Below, in pieces: positions 8,723-19,555 of a DNA stretch of 64,000 bases; the first letter of the stretch is position 1, and every line of letters starts with the position of its first letter. The position numbers and the translations under genes are program-made. Source of the stretch: Chara braunii. Lineage: Eukaryota > Streptophyta > Charophyceae > Charales > Characeae. The stretch spans positions 3,373,407 to 3,437,406 of the forward strand of contig BFEA01000031.1 of NCBI GenBank assembly GCA_003427395.1, read 5' to 3'. The notes under the pieces are model-generated. The model was given only the letters and a program-made list of their open reading frames with translations. It did not search any database and was not told the DNA's origin.

Positions 8723-9964
8723 CTATGAAGTCCCCTTCACAACCATTTCGTTAGGCATAGCATCTCCATGTTCTTCCACGAACCTCGTCACACGAGCCAG
8801 CATGCTTACATACTCCGGTCTCGGGTTCAACAATCCCCATCGACCATGCCGTCCACGGACTACCCCGTCTGACTTGCACTTGCTATAACGACGAAATGTG
8901 TTTCGACATATCCCTATTATTTTGCACCAACCGACGATGCACACACGGCGTTTGCACTGCACGGGTTGGACTTTTTCTAGACCACCGTTGAGGATAGTGA
9001 AATTGTCGAGGGTTTGCATCCACCACCCGATCCTTTTTTCGGGGGACATTTCGTAATAGGCTTCGCGCACCGGTTTGATATCGTCAATGGTCAAGACCCG
9101 AAGACACTTGTTCTTACAACATTTGTGCGTCGGGACGAGCGCAATGTTAGTTTCGTTCAATCGACTTTTGACCCTCTTCGAATGTTCCGACCTTCTAAAC
9201 GACCTAATTTTTCGATTATATTTTCTCCTTTCTCCAGGTAGGGGATGAGACAAAACCTGAAGGACTGCTTCGGGAGTTCTAGGGTGACTTCTGGTCAGGG
9301 ACCTATGCGCTGCACCTAGGAATTTTGATCTATCCATGGGAGTGGTTCTCGACAAATCGGATTGGGAGGATTCCGATGAACTGTACAAATTTGTGTCTAC
9401 AAAACCAGTCTGCCAATTTTCCATTGCACCCGTGGCTGTCGTCTGTTCCCTATCAGACCCGTTTATACCAAATGCACCGCACTGTTCCCGATCAGATCCG
9501 TTTCTATTGGGTGTACCACAGAGGTCTGTATCCACCAACGACCGATTGTAGTCAAATGCTAGGGGTTGGGTAACTTCAATGCTTTCAGACAGTCTACCCG
9601 CTATCCGCCCTATATCTGATCCAGTCGTTTCGGACACACCACAGAAATCTGTGTCCACGAACATCCATCCACCGGGAAACGTTTCGACATCCTGAACACC
9701 CTCACTACCGGGGATTAGCGCTGTAGATACGCGCTGATAGTCGGGAGCGTCGGTAAAGCGAACAAAACGACGCCGAGCGGACGTCGTAGACGAGCCTGAA
9801 TGATTCGTCGGGGTCAACATCGAGAACTCCCTTTTCAAACCGCAATGCCGATCAGAGGGAGCTTCCGGACTGCTGTCACAAGAACTACGTTCTCGAACAT
9901 CGTCTTCTCCGTGTTGTCGTGACGGTGGCGGTGACGTGACACAGTGAACGGATTGGACAGCCAT
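8723..9964 (-). pseudogene. Gene A, N-terminal zinc-ligand module
   Basis: Open frame of 413 codons from ATG 9,964-9,962, the only good in-frame ATG at its 5' end. Residues 1-235 are low-complexity and Ser/Thr-rich, with repeated short units: FVDTDFCG, LVDTDLCG and FVDTNLYS near 102, 143 and 188, and GSD-x-x near 115, 156, 169 and 202. Residues 240-275 are very basic (PGERRKYNRKIRSFRRS), likely a nuclear or DNA-binding patch. A cysteine cluster follows (KCCKNKCL 281-288, then Cys 337, 342, 347, 353, 363), probably zinc-binding. The frame ends at TAG 8,725-8,723, beyond which the same frame runs straight into the core (RPKVRLSAYFTK). The gene is oriented away from the ParB gene block, 4.6 kb off. 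Confidence 0.6.
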
Positions 9965-10446
9965 TTGAAGACACGACTCACACGAAAACTGTACAACAAG
10001 AAAATCACGTCAACGTATTACGAGGTCAGGGAAATAAACAAGAGGGAGCAAACTCTCATTTCTAATATTTATCACAAAACAGTGGAACAACAACATTTGA
10101 ATCCATATCGTTTTGTCGGACCCTGATGTAAAGCTCAAGTGGTATCTCAAGCCCGACTCCTCTCCCACTCGTTCAGTGTGCAAGTGGTTTGGATAAGTCC
10201 GAGTAAACTCGCACTTTTTCAGGCGAGAGTACAAATGCGAGCTGATTCTGACTTATTCACCGTACAGTAAGAAATAAAGTTCATGGTCGGAACAAGAGCA
10301 AACACAAGTGCGAGTCAATTCGGTCTTATCCACTAAACAGCAAGAAATTTCAAGTGCCAATAAAATCGCACTTCAAAGGAATATTTCAATTACGCAAATA
10401 CAAAAGGACTTCATGCTTTTGGGTCAAGAAGAGACGCGACTTATCG
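9965..10446. promoter_or_regulatory. Upstream region of gene A with family-1 palindromes
   Basis: No coding sequence. Family-1 palindromes lie at 10,195-10,216 (AAGTCCGAG to CTCGCACTT) and 10,306-10,327 (AAGTGCGAG to TTCGGTCTT), 230-340 bp upstream of the gene A start codon. That position suggests a promoter or operator role by analogy with the cluster upstream of the ParB gene; this is inference, and no TATA box is clear. Confidence 0.35.
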
Positions 10447-10790
10447 ACTAAAGAGGAACAAATTTAGGGGGATGGTTGGTTGAAGAGCGAATAAATTCGC
10501 ACTTGCAAACGAGAATTACCATTATGAAACTGGGGCTTATGGACTAAAGAGTCACAAATTTAGGGGGATGGTTGGTTAAAGAGCGAATAAATTCGCACTT
10601 GCAAACGAGCATTTTCACTATGAAACTGGGACTTATGGACTAAAGAGTAACAAATTTAGGGGGATGGTTGGTTGAAGAGCGAATAAATTTGCACTTGCAA
10701 ACGGGCATTTTCATTACGAAACTGGGGGTACAAGTGCGAGTTAATTTTGACCTATGGAATAAACAGTAACAAATTAGGGAGATGTGCGGC
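10447..10790 (+). repeat. Tandem 96-bp repeat
   Basis: Units start with ACTAAAGAG at 10,447, 10,543 and 10,639, exactly 96 bp apart, each containing GGGGGATGGTTGGTTGAAGAG and a half palindrome TTCGCACTTGC. The unit after 10,639 is lengthened by about 23 bp through a family-1 palindrome at 10,732-10,753, absent from the other junctions. This looks like an insertion of the palindrome itself. Confidence 0.9.
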
Positions 10791-10829
10791 AGGGAGAGAG
10801 AGAGATTGCGCAACGATGGAGAAACATGG

Positions 10830-12090
10830 CGCACTAATGGAGATAGCGGGCGCAACGATGGTTAGCGATAGCACAACAATGGAGAAAGATGGCGCACCGA
10901 AGCAGATAGATGACGATGGAGATAGAGCAGCGATGGAGATAGATGACGAAAGGTCGGTAGAGATCGTGCACCGGTGGAGAGAGATGGAGAGAGGACGCGC
11001 AACAATGGTCAGCGATGTCGCAGCGATGGAGAGAGAAGGCACAGTGATGACCAAGATTTGTTATTGCACAACATCAGTTTCATCGAGTTAAACCTTCGTT
11101 AAGCATACCTGTCACTTGTTTCGTGCGATTCCGCAGTGATGGGCGGTTGCACCGACGACGGCCTGAAACAACAATATAATGGCGATGGCGGGATCGCGCA
11201 GGAGTGATGGAGAGCCTCGGTCGCAGGGATGGAGATTGCCCGGTGGTCGAGAGAGATCGCGCAGTGATAGAGTGAGATGGAGAGTGATCACTTAGCGATG
11301 GAGGGAGATCGTGCGGCGATGGAGAGAAAAATCGCGCAGCGCTGCGGTGGGATAACACTGGCCAGGGCTTCGATAGCGATGACCAGCGTTGCGGTGGAGA
11401 GCGATGGCGCAGCAATGGAACGCGTTACAATGCAGCGATAGCGATAGTGATGGCAGCAATGGAACAACGATAGTGATGGCGCAGTGATGGCGCACCGGTG
11501 GAGAGCGATGGCGCAGCGATGGAACAACGATAGCGATGGCGCACCGGTGGAGAGCGATGGCGTAGCGATGGAACAACGATAGCGATGGCAGCGATAGCGA
11601 TGGCAGCAATGGAACAACGATAGCGATGGCGCACCGGTGGAGAGCGATGGCGCACCGGTGGAGAGCGATGGCGCAGCGATGGAACAGCGATAGCGATGGC
11701 GCACCAGTGGAGAGCGATGGCGTAGCGATGGAATAGCGATAGCGATGGCGCACCGATTGAGAGATGGCGCAGCTATGGAACCAGCGTTGCGATGGCAGCG
11801 ATAACGATGACGCAGCGATGGAACCAGTGTTGCGATGGCAGCTATGGAACCAGCATTGCGATGGCGCAGCGATGGCCAGCGCTGTGATGAGAGCGATGGT
11901 GATTGTTAGCGCTGCGATGGTCAGGCGAGCGTGACGGCTGCGCTGGGGGATATAGCTTTGCGTCGCCATGGCGATGAGCTAAGCGCATCGATGGCGATGG
12001 TGCATGGCGAGCATTGGCGATGGTGCATGGCGAGCGTTGGCGATGGCGATGAGCTAAGCGCATCGATGGTGATGGTGCATGGCTAAGCGC
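10830..12090. repeat. GCGATGG-based minisatellite
   Basis: Degenerate tandem array built from GCGATGGCGCA, CCGGTGGAGA and GCGATGGAACAACGATA-like blocks, most regular at 11,400-11,880, with a looser GATGGCGAGCGTTGG variant at 11,990-12,090. Several frames on both strands are open across it because the repeat lacks stops, not because it is coding. Confidence 0.9.
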
Positions 12091-12099
12091 ATCGATATC

Positions 12100-12516
12100 C
12101 AACGTCGTTGACATTTGCAAAATGTCCGAATGACATCGACACCGGAACTTATAGATTTCGGGTGTTTTTGACCTCGGCGCACAACGAATTAACACGCTTC
12201 GACGGGAAATAAACCGTCGACTGGCCTCAGCGCGCAACGAACCGCCTCGGCGCATAACGAATTGCCGCACCTTATAGATTCTTGTGCCTGACCTCGTGTG
12301 TCGGATCATGCCGATCGATGGTCCAGATTATAATTGCGAAAATGACATTGCCTGCCCCTTGTATTCGGGAACTGTCACATCATTGCACGCAGGAGTTAAC
12401 GGAGATTTTGGGGCCACTGTTATATCAGTGGCTCCGTTCATCTGCGCGGTTGAAAATTGTTGATCGACAGCTGACAATTTCCGGTACCCCTTACCGTTTA
12501 TAGGCCCTGGTATTCT
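12100..12516. other. No gene seen
   Basis: Unique-looking sequence with short repeats of CCTCGGCGCACAACGAA (12,172, 12,225 and 12,243 variants). I see no coding signal. Confidence 0.4.
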
Positions 12517-12660
12517 ATGGGCCTAGGGGTGCGATATGCGAATCGATTCGGCCCCAGCTTGATGGCGTTTTATGGGCCCAGGGGAGCCATATGCGAATCT
12601 ATTCGGCCCCACCTTGATCCCGACGCAGGCCCCACCTTGATGGCGCAGAACCTGATATTT
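12517..12660 (+). repeat. Approx. 60-bp tandem repeat
   Basis: Two units starting TATGGGCC, each with ATATGCGAATC followed by ATTCGGCCCCA and CTTGATGGCG. The first unit contains the perfect 12-bp palindrome CGAATCGATTCG. Confidence 0.8.
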
Positions 12661-12694
12661 AGTCTTCAGCCCCCACCACCTTCTGCCATAGCCC

Positions 12695-12790
12695 GCTCAC
12701 TCTTCGCTCTTCGCTCCGTCCGCAGTTGCCACATTGTGTTCGGTTCGCTCTTCGCTCTTCGCTCTTCGCTCTTCGCTCTTCCTAGCTCGA
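12695..12790. repeat. CGCTCTT short tandem repeat
   Basis: TTCGCTC units repeated near 12,700 and 12,745-12,780. No coding role is visible. Confidence 0.75.
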
Positions 12791-13179
12791 TATCCCTCCA
12801 CCATAGCTGGTTCGGTGGTCGCACATCCATATCCGTCCGACGTTGGTCACTCGCTCAACGCACGACGAAGGTAAAATTATATAACTTGAATTGTCCTATT
12901 CTGTGTCCGATGTCTGAACAGATTCCCAGATGCCCTGTTTCTACCTGCAGGATATAACGCCGCAGCCGCGTTCTGTTGAACCCCGAATGAATTCTTGGTT
13001 TTGTTGTTTCGCCAGTGGACGTGTTCTGATGTCTTTTCTCCACCCTCCACCTCTGTCCGCCATAGCCGATCCGCGTTCCGCAGCTCGATTACCTTTCGCC
13101 ATAGCCACGATAACATTTTTATATAGCTGCTTGATCCCCTTCGCAACTTGTCGTCGTCACTGTGCATGGTGAACCCTGA

Positions 13180-13590
13180 ATCAATACCTAGTTTCTACAC
13201 TGAACACTGAATCCATTCCCGATTTTCGCTCACCTGTCCCTTGTGAGGTCGCCGACCTGATATCTATATATCTATATATCTATATATATATATATAGATA
13301 CATATATATNNNNNNNNNNNNNNNNNNNNNNNNNNNNNNNNNNNNNNNNNNNNNNNNNNNNNNNNNNNNNNNNNNNNNNNNNNNNNNNNNNNNNNNNNNN
13401 NNNNNNNNNNNNNNNNNNNNNNNNNNNNNNNNNNATATAGATACATATATATATATATAAAGAGATATATTGCTACACTGAACACCGAATCAATTCCCGA
13501 TTTTCGCTCACCTGTCCCTTGTGAGGTCGTCGACCTGATATATATATATATATATATATATATAGATACATATATATATATAGATATATT
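13180..13590. repeat. Duplicated block with (TA)n and an assembly gap
   Basis: The block from CTACACTGAACAC through TTTTCGCTCACCTGTCC to GACCTGATAT occurs at about 13,194 and 13,472. Both copies run into TA microsatellite (13,261-13,309 and 13,539-13,590), and N fills 13,310-13,434. The gap is probably collapsed microsatellite. Confidence 0.9.
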
Positions 13591-14520
13591 GCGAGTTAGT
13601 TCCCAGTTTGCGACGTACATTGTTTGAGGAGTGACAACTGCGAGTTAATTCGCAGCTTTCCCAAGGTTAGACACATATTTCATTCAAGGCAGTTCTTTAT
13701 TTCCACAAATGCGAGTCAGTTCGTAGTTTTGTAGGAACACTGCTGGAGGAGTTGATAACCCATCTCGTGCGGCTTTAAGGTCTTCAGTTCCACAATTCCG
13801 AGTTAGTGCTTACTTTCCCCTTGTACTTCGGGTTGCAATTGTTGTCCTGTCAGCAGAACCGCGAGTTAGTTCGCACTTGTCGACACCCTTCGCACTTGTC
13901 GATAAACCACATCTTACTCATTTCGTGCGTCTTTCAAGTCTTCAGTTCCACAATTCTGAGTTAGTTCATACTTTTTGCGGGTTGCCATTGTTGTCTTGTT
14001 TACAGAACTGCGAGTTAGTTCGCACTTGTCGACACCCTTCGCACTTATCGATAAACCACATCTTACTCGTTTCGAGTGCAGCGAGTCGGGTCGCAATCTT
14101 TCCGAAGAGTCGTCGTTTTCCCTCCAAGCTTACTCTGCCAGCCACCCAATTCTTTTGTGTTCGTTTGCATTTCAAACACCAATATCATTCTTCGGTTTCC
14201 TTCAGCCTAGAACTGCACGTCGGTTCCCCCTTGTCGATACCCATGCGGTACTTGTTGTAGACGACTTCATTCCCAAAACTCCGAGTTAGTTCGCACTTTC
14301 CTGAAGATAAATCACCTCTTCCTCGATTCTACGACAGCGAGCTCGTTCGCACTCTCTCCGTGGAGCTGTTGTCTTCCTTTCGATCTCACTCTGCTAGAGG
14401 ACTGCTGTCTTTCCTATCCTTCACCCGATTGTTGTGACTTTGTGTACATTTCGAACACCCATCTCTTACGTCCTTTTCATCCTCCATTTCGTTAAGTCCG
14501 AGTTAGTTCGCACTTCGCTT
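13588..14520. promoter_or_regulatory. Cluster of about ten family-1 palindromes upstream of the ParB gene
   Basis: CGAGTTAGTTCGCACTT-like copies at about 13,588, 13,637, 13,706, 13,798, 13,859, 13,952, 14,008, 14,279, 14,335 and 14,498. Those at 13,859 and 14,008 lie in 148-bp tandem units that also carry GTCGACACCCTTCGCACTT. The cluster ends about 80 bp before the ATG at 14,601. Density and position suggest an operator or parS-like binding array; the binding protein is unknown, with the ParB-like protein encoded next door as one guess. Confidence 0.5.
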
Positions 14521-14600
14521 CTGTAGTGGTCTGAGGTTCGGCGTGTTAGTCATCCGAGTTGGTCTGAGGTTGGGTGTGTTAGTCAACAGATGGGAGTACA

Positions 14601-15308
14601 ATGGCGTCCGCAAAGAACACATCCACAAGCACTGGACCATCTGCCCCCGGGGAGGGACGACCTCTTCAGCAATCTACTCCTCAGTATATGCACGCAATGG
14701 GAGCACAATGGTTTTTGGACTTCGTTGTTCAGGGGGACCTTTTTGGGCCAGTTGTTTTCATGCGACCCACTTGCGTTCCATATGCTGGGGGAGCGGTCAA
14801 CGTTCTTCCTCTCGGTACCATCGTCTCATGCGCCAAGACTCCTGGAGGTTTGGTCAAGCTGCACACTAACGGCTTGTACGACGAGTGCAGACTGTCTCTC
14901 AGAGGTGTTAAGGGTGTGCTGGTGACCATCAAGAGTTTCGCGGGGTACGGCTCGAACATGACGTTGTGCTCTCACTTCAAAGGCCTTTACAATGGCGGCA
15001 GCAAGCGTCTTCCATCGCCAGAGCAATATCTAGATCTCACGATGATGGTGCTGAAAGAACGTTCGGTTCTTCCGCGAGAACATGTTTTTAGGCTTCTGCC
15101 ACCCCATGAGGGGTCGTCCGGCTTGGCTCAAGAAACTCCAGGGACGGCAGTGGGGCGCGGGAGTGCGATTCACGACGCTGGGGGTCGGGTCAAGGGGCTC
15201 GCGCGCAGCGTTCACACGCAGGTCGGCCCGGATGCTCCTGGGAACACGTCGGACTTGCATTCTCAGGGTACAGGGACTCAACGGGTCGGTACTCTGAAAC
15301 TCCTCTAG
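14601..15308 (+). pseudogene. ParB gene, N-terminal domain of unknown function
   Basis: First 235 codons of the long frame, ending at TAG 15,306. After a Ser/Thr/Gly-rich leader (residues 1-28) comes a compact domain of about 110 residues: GAQWFLDFVVQGDLFGP, VPYAGGAVNVLPLGTIVS, GLVKLHTNGLYDECRLS, GVKGVLVTIKSFAGYGSNM, CSHFKGLYNGG. It is not recognised. The segment after residue 165 is Gly/Thr-rich and of doubtful conservation. The frame continues uninterrupted beyond the TAG (VHCGGDTYSLRDE), so this is more likely one gene with a nonsense codon than two adjacent genes. Confidence 0.55.
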
Positions 15309-16586
15309 GTCCACTGCGGCGGCGACACGTATTCGCTTCGAGATGAGACGAGAAGAGAATCCAGCAGATCGGGGCAAGATGTCGGAGTGAATGAGGCTGA
15401 AGGGATGGGCGTTGTCCGCGAAAGCTCTGGCGGGGAGCCGACTCCTTCGGAGAAGAAGCGCAAGCGACAGAGGATGGTGCGAGAGGAGGTGGCGGAGGGA
15501 ACCCTCCATATGAAGAGGATGAGAGGAAAATCGGAGGCGGTGATGGGCGGGGATGGAGGTGACGTCGGAGAACGCGCCTCGGGAAAGAGGCCGTCGAAGG
15601 AAGAGGGTGAGACAACAAGTAAAAAAGCGAGGAAGCCCGACGGTTTGACCATCCGCGAAGGACAAGCCATGGGTGGAGGAGATTCGGCTAATCCAGGCAC
15701 TGGGGCCGCGAGAGAACCTTCCGGGAAATCGAAACGGAAAGTGGCAGCTGAAGAAGGCGATGGCCAGAAGAAACCTCGAAGTCGGAAGACTGCTGAGGCG
15801 GCGAGCGGTGGCGAACGGCCTGTCGGTGAGGAGTGCGACGAAGCGGCAACGTTCTGGCTCGATTACGAGCGGAACGATGGCGGTGAAATTGTGGAGAAGG
15901 AGCTCCCCGTCCAACTGCTCATCGACCCCAGGAAGGTCTGCAACATCCCGCCTTGGGAAAGATATTACAACCACCACAGTCTAAGTCGCGGAACTGTGGA
16001 TGAAATCAAGGATGCGATGCTGAGTCAATTCAGCGAGAAAACGGGGAAGATCTGGACGAAAAACCCTTTGGTTCTGGCACCCATCTACAAGCTGGTGGCG
16101 CGTAGGCCGGATAAAGCTGACAGGGTTCACAAAGATGTCTTCAAGCCAGAGGACAAGGACAAGTACTACTATTACCCTGTTAACGGACAACACACCGTGG
16201 CTGCTGTGAAGGAGTTGGAGGGTGAGCCAATATTCGATTTGTGGAAGATGAACTCGTGGCCGGCGAGAGTAGGGTAATTCTCCAACCGAGATTTGGCGGG
16301 GTATAGGCAGGTCAGTCTCAACGAGAACACGAGACACAAGATGTCTAAGCAGCGATCGCAGAAGGCCTCGTTCTTGGACATGCGGGAGGCATGGGAGAAT
16401 AAAGGAAGGCCGATGGCCATTCAAGGGAACCCTTCCGGCAAGGAGGCCGAAAAACGAGCGTTCTTCAAATTTCAAAAGCTGCTTTTGGGAAAGAGTCCGA
16501 ACGAAGCTCACTGGACGTTGGCAAAAAAAGATTTGTCGCTCGCTGACAAGGAGTATGTCGCTGCCGTTGGCAATGCATTGAGGTAG
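15309..16586 (+). pseudogene. ParB/sulfiredoxin-like domain region
   Basis: Begins with about 150 residues of Lys/Arg/Glu/Gly-rich linker holding several nuclear-localisation-like runs (KKRKRQRM, KSKRKV). The folded part starts near 15,835: FWLDYERNDGG, VQLLIDPRKVCNIPPWERYY, SLSRGTVDEIKDAMLSQF, NPLVLAPIYKLVARRP, then YYYYPVNGQHTVAAVKEL. The layout 'positions to constrain, PLV, then G-Q-H-T-V-A-A' matches the ParB N-terminal/sulfiredoxin fold, where the G-x-R-R-x-x-A box binds and hydrolyses nucleotide. Here the box reads GQHTVAA, so catalysis cannot be assumed. TAA at 16,275 and TAG at 16,584 interrupt continuous homologous-looking sequence (NSWPARVG*FSNRDLAGY and NALR*WMSLV). Confidence 0.65.
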
Positions 16587-16589
16587 TGG

Positions 16590-18311
16590 ATGTCGCTCGT
16601 GACGGCCGGTGATGACGTTTTCCGCAAAGCCATGGAGTTCTATGCGAAATGGGCGGAGGGGAAGTTGTTGGGCGGCGAAGGCAAGACGCCATTGTCGAGG
16701 CCGGGCAAATACATGCCAGACAGATCTCCAGGTCAACAAGCAATTCCGGAAATTGGCTTGAAAGGGGCGGCTGGTGAAACGAAGATGGGGTGGTTGGTCC
16801 AGGTCCCGCCGCCTCCGACCAAAAAGAAAACGCAAGCAAACGACAAGTTTTTCGTGGTCGTGAAGGAGCCGGACATGTTCTGTTGGCAGTGTCTCGCCGA
16901 CATGACCGATGTCGAAAAACTGTCGATCCTCGACGACGTTCTCGCACTAAGGCGAGTGTTCGTGCAATCCGCGGGCGGGCATCTGAAGCGTCAGCATAAA
17001 CCTGGAATTAAAGACATGGTCACGACGAGGAAAGTGGACCGTGTGATGCTCCATATGTTGCACTACATCTTGTTCCTTGAAACGGAGGAGGACGAACGTG
17101 TTTGGCGCTACGGGAGCCCTTTTTTCCGGACCGAGGGGTGGCTTCTGGAGGAGTTCGGGCCGCAGGGCCTCATGAAACAGGTGTGGGTCGAAATGCGAAA
17201 GCATTTCATGGGCGCGGTGGAGTACGTAAAAACTTGCAAACGTACTCTTCCGCACGAGAAGGAGTCCCTCGACGACGTGAAAAAATTGTACGATGATGAC
17301 AGGTTCCCTAAATCTTTCGAAAAGTCTGTCCGTTCCATCTTACGACGGACGGAAGAAGAAGTTCGAGACACGATCAGGGTCAGCGGGGATGTGAGGCACA
17401 TCAAATGGTCCGACCTCAACTGGGTGACCAGTCTTATTCCTTTCGCTTTCCCGCCTTCCCAAGCTCACAGTCATGTCACTGCGATCCGTGAGGTTGTGCG
17501 ACATTACGAATGCAACCTGTACGTCCTCGATTTGTGTGATCCCACACTCCTCACAGACTGGCGAGAAGACGATTTCGCCAACTTGCAAGGCGTTCTCCAA
17601 ACACTTTCGCCAATGCACTGGGCACTTGTGATATTTTTCCCCTCTCGTTGGGTGCTCAACTTCTTGAAAGGCATGGCCAGGCTTAGCGTCCCTCACGTCA
17701 GGACAGGGAAGTGTGTGTGTAATGCACAAAAGTAGGCCACTGTCCGGGAAGGCAATATGCTGGTTGAGGAGTGTGACCGCCTGTATGTGATTTTTAATGG
17801 CAAGAAGCTGGAAGACAACACATTCGCAGTCTACCCAGCCAGTAGCCCAACAAACGCTTCCCGTGCTCATGGTCCAAGTCCGACCAAACACACGGTGGCA
17901 GCCCGCTCGAAAGTTGTCTGTTCGTCGGACCCATCTGGACAGGCTGTGGCGTGTTTCGACGTGCCGGAAGAGGAAAGGTTCACTCGTAGCATGTGGGAGG
18001 ACGGCGGCGTGATAAGTGTTAGTGGACCTGCTTACGGGGAGATGGAGCGGAACCCGCCCCGCCTACTTGGTCTACTCGAAAACTTTTGTAAAGTTGGGCA
18101 AACTGTTTTTTTCTTTGGGAAGGCGCATGCGTCTGTCGTGTGGGAACTCCTGCGCACCGGTCGGAACGTCGTCGCGTTGGAGAAGGAGGCGAAGATGATC
18201 GATTACCTTCACGAGTTCGTGAAGACACGCATTGCAGACACTCACAATGCCTGCGAGTTTGTCCAGACCACTGGCGAACGAAACTGGGATCCCAAACGTG
18301 ACATGTATTGA
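16590..18311 (+). pseudogene. Degenerate beta-class N4/N6 DNA methyltransferase-like domain
   Basis: Two open blocks (16,590-17,735 and 17,757-18,311) in one frame. The first has a helical region with CWQCLADM and a motif-IV-like strand, LYVLDLCDPTLLTDW, followed by LSPMHWALVIFFP. The second has NPPRLLGLLENFCKVGQ, VFFFGKAHASVVWELLRTG and NVVALEKEAKMIDYL, matching the 'KP-x-x-LL ... G-x-x-V-x-D-x-F-x-G-x-G ... GR-x-x-x-x-E' C-terminal part of N4/N6 methylases with motif IV first (beta order). The catalytic DPPY/W is replaced by CDPT and the SAM-binding D-F-x-G-x-G is unrecognisable, so this copy looks catalytically dead. TAG 17,733 and TGA 18,309 (possibly from TGG) interrupt it. Confidence 0.5.
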
Positions 18312-19314
18312 AAATTGTCGGGGAACAAAAGGACGGAGGTTTGGGACTTCCTTTTCCAACCCGGACCGCCTGGTCCGACCGACCTCGAATACAATCGACG
18401 GAGAAACCTGGTGTTCGGTGTGCTCAATGGGTACCACGATGCACCCAGGGAGTCTGTCTCGCATTTCCTGAGAAGGCTGGAGCACGTTTACTTCACGCTG
18501 GCCGAACCGCTCACCCTCGAAAACTACAAGTCACAGTTTGACGAGGAGGACCCTTTCGATGCTGAAGACATGGAGGAGCTGAGCGACCCCGAAACCTTCG
18601 ATTTCAAGTCCATGCCACTTCCTCGGGTGGTTGGACAGGTTGGTGATGAAGAGGAAGGTGGCCCTCGGAGATATAGCATGTCCCCTGCTGGTTTGAAGCG
18701 TGTGTTTCGGGGAGATCCAGTCGACGACCATTCATCTGATGACGGGGACGAAGAGAGAGACTATGATCACGAACCTTGTGACAGGCTCCCTGAGGACCAC
18801 GACACCTGGCAGAATGACAGACTATACTTCTTCGGCAAGCATCACCGGTTCACGGCGGAGGATGTCTCGGGACACAACGTCGTCTGGCACCCGAGGATAT
18901 TCCAACCTGCTGTGAAGAATGGAATGTGGGTCATGGCAATGAAGGAGGCCGATGGCAAGTGGAGTGGACTGAAGAGACTGGGAGCGGGTGCATTTAAGAG
19001 AACGGGGAGACATGCTCTGGTGGAGCATTTGAGTCTTATAAACCCCGAGAGGAACGATCCGGACGTTGCTGCGTATGCAGAACAAAAGCTAAATGAGTTG
19101 TACGCCAACAACATGTTGGAGTTTCGAGCGCCTTTCTACACACTCGAAACGGCATTGTCTCGTGGCATTGACTGGCGCACGCCGCAACCTCCGTCGAGCG
19201 GTCAGCATCCAGGAGGGGGTGGAGGAGGAGACGAAGGAGACGGCGGAGGTGACGGAGGAGACAACTCACAGTTTGCCGGAAAGGGGACGGGGAAGACATC
19301 ATCGGTAGAGAAGG

Positions 19315-19437
19315 CGTCCGACGGAAAGGGGTCAGGCGGAAAGGACTCGGGCGGAAAGGGGTCGGGCGGGAAGGGGTCGGGCGGGAAGGGGTCGGGCGGG
19401 AAGGGGTCGGGCGGAAAGGGGTCGGGCGGAAAGCGTA
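19315..19437 (+). repeat. 15-bp coding minisatellite (GSGGK)n
   Basis: About eight units of GGAAAGGGGTCGGGC and close variants, in frame with the ParB gene, encoding a Gly/Ser/Lys tract. Confidence 0.95.
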
Positions 19438-19533
19438 GAACGTCTGGTAGTCCCCAGTATAGGGAAACTGACCCCCACTGCGTAGGGAGTCGAGATTCCG
19501 ACATGCGAGACGAGGCCACTCTGAAGTCTGATC

Positions 19534-19555
19534 AAGTGCGAGTAGATTCGCACTT
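19534..19555. repeat. Family-1 palindrome inside coding sequence
   Basis: AAGTGCGA, centre GTAGAT, TCGCACTT: perfect 8-bp arms, in frame with the ParB gene and encoding QVRVDSHLS. Because 22 bp is not a multiple of three, any insertion must have come with other changes. Confidence 0.9.

Noticed and set aside
11288-11969. Long overlapping open frames on the minus strand
   Set aside because: They translate the GCGATGG minisatellite in several frames (repeated Ser/Leu/His/Ala peptides); absence of stops is a property of the repeat.
13588-14520. CRISPR-like array of palindromic repeats
   Set aside because: Spacing is irregular (about 50-270 bp), repeats are degenerate, two lie in ordinary tandem duplications, and the setting is clearly eukaryotic.
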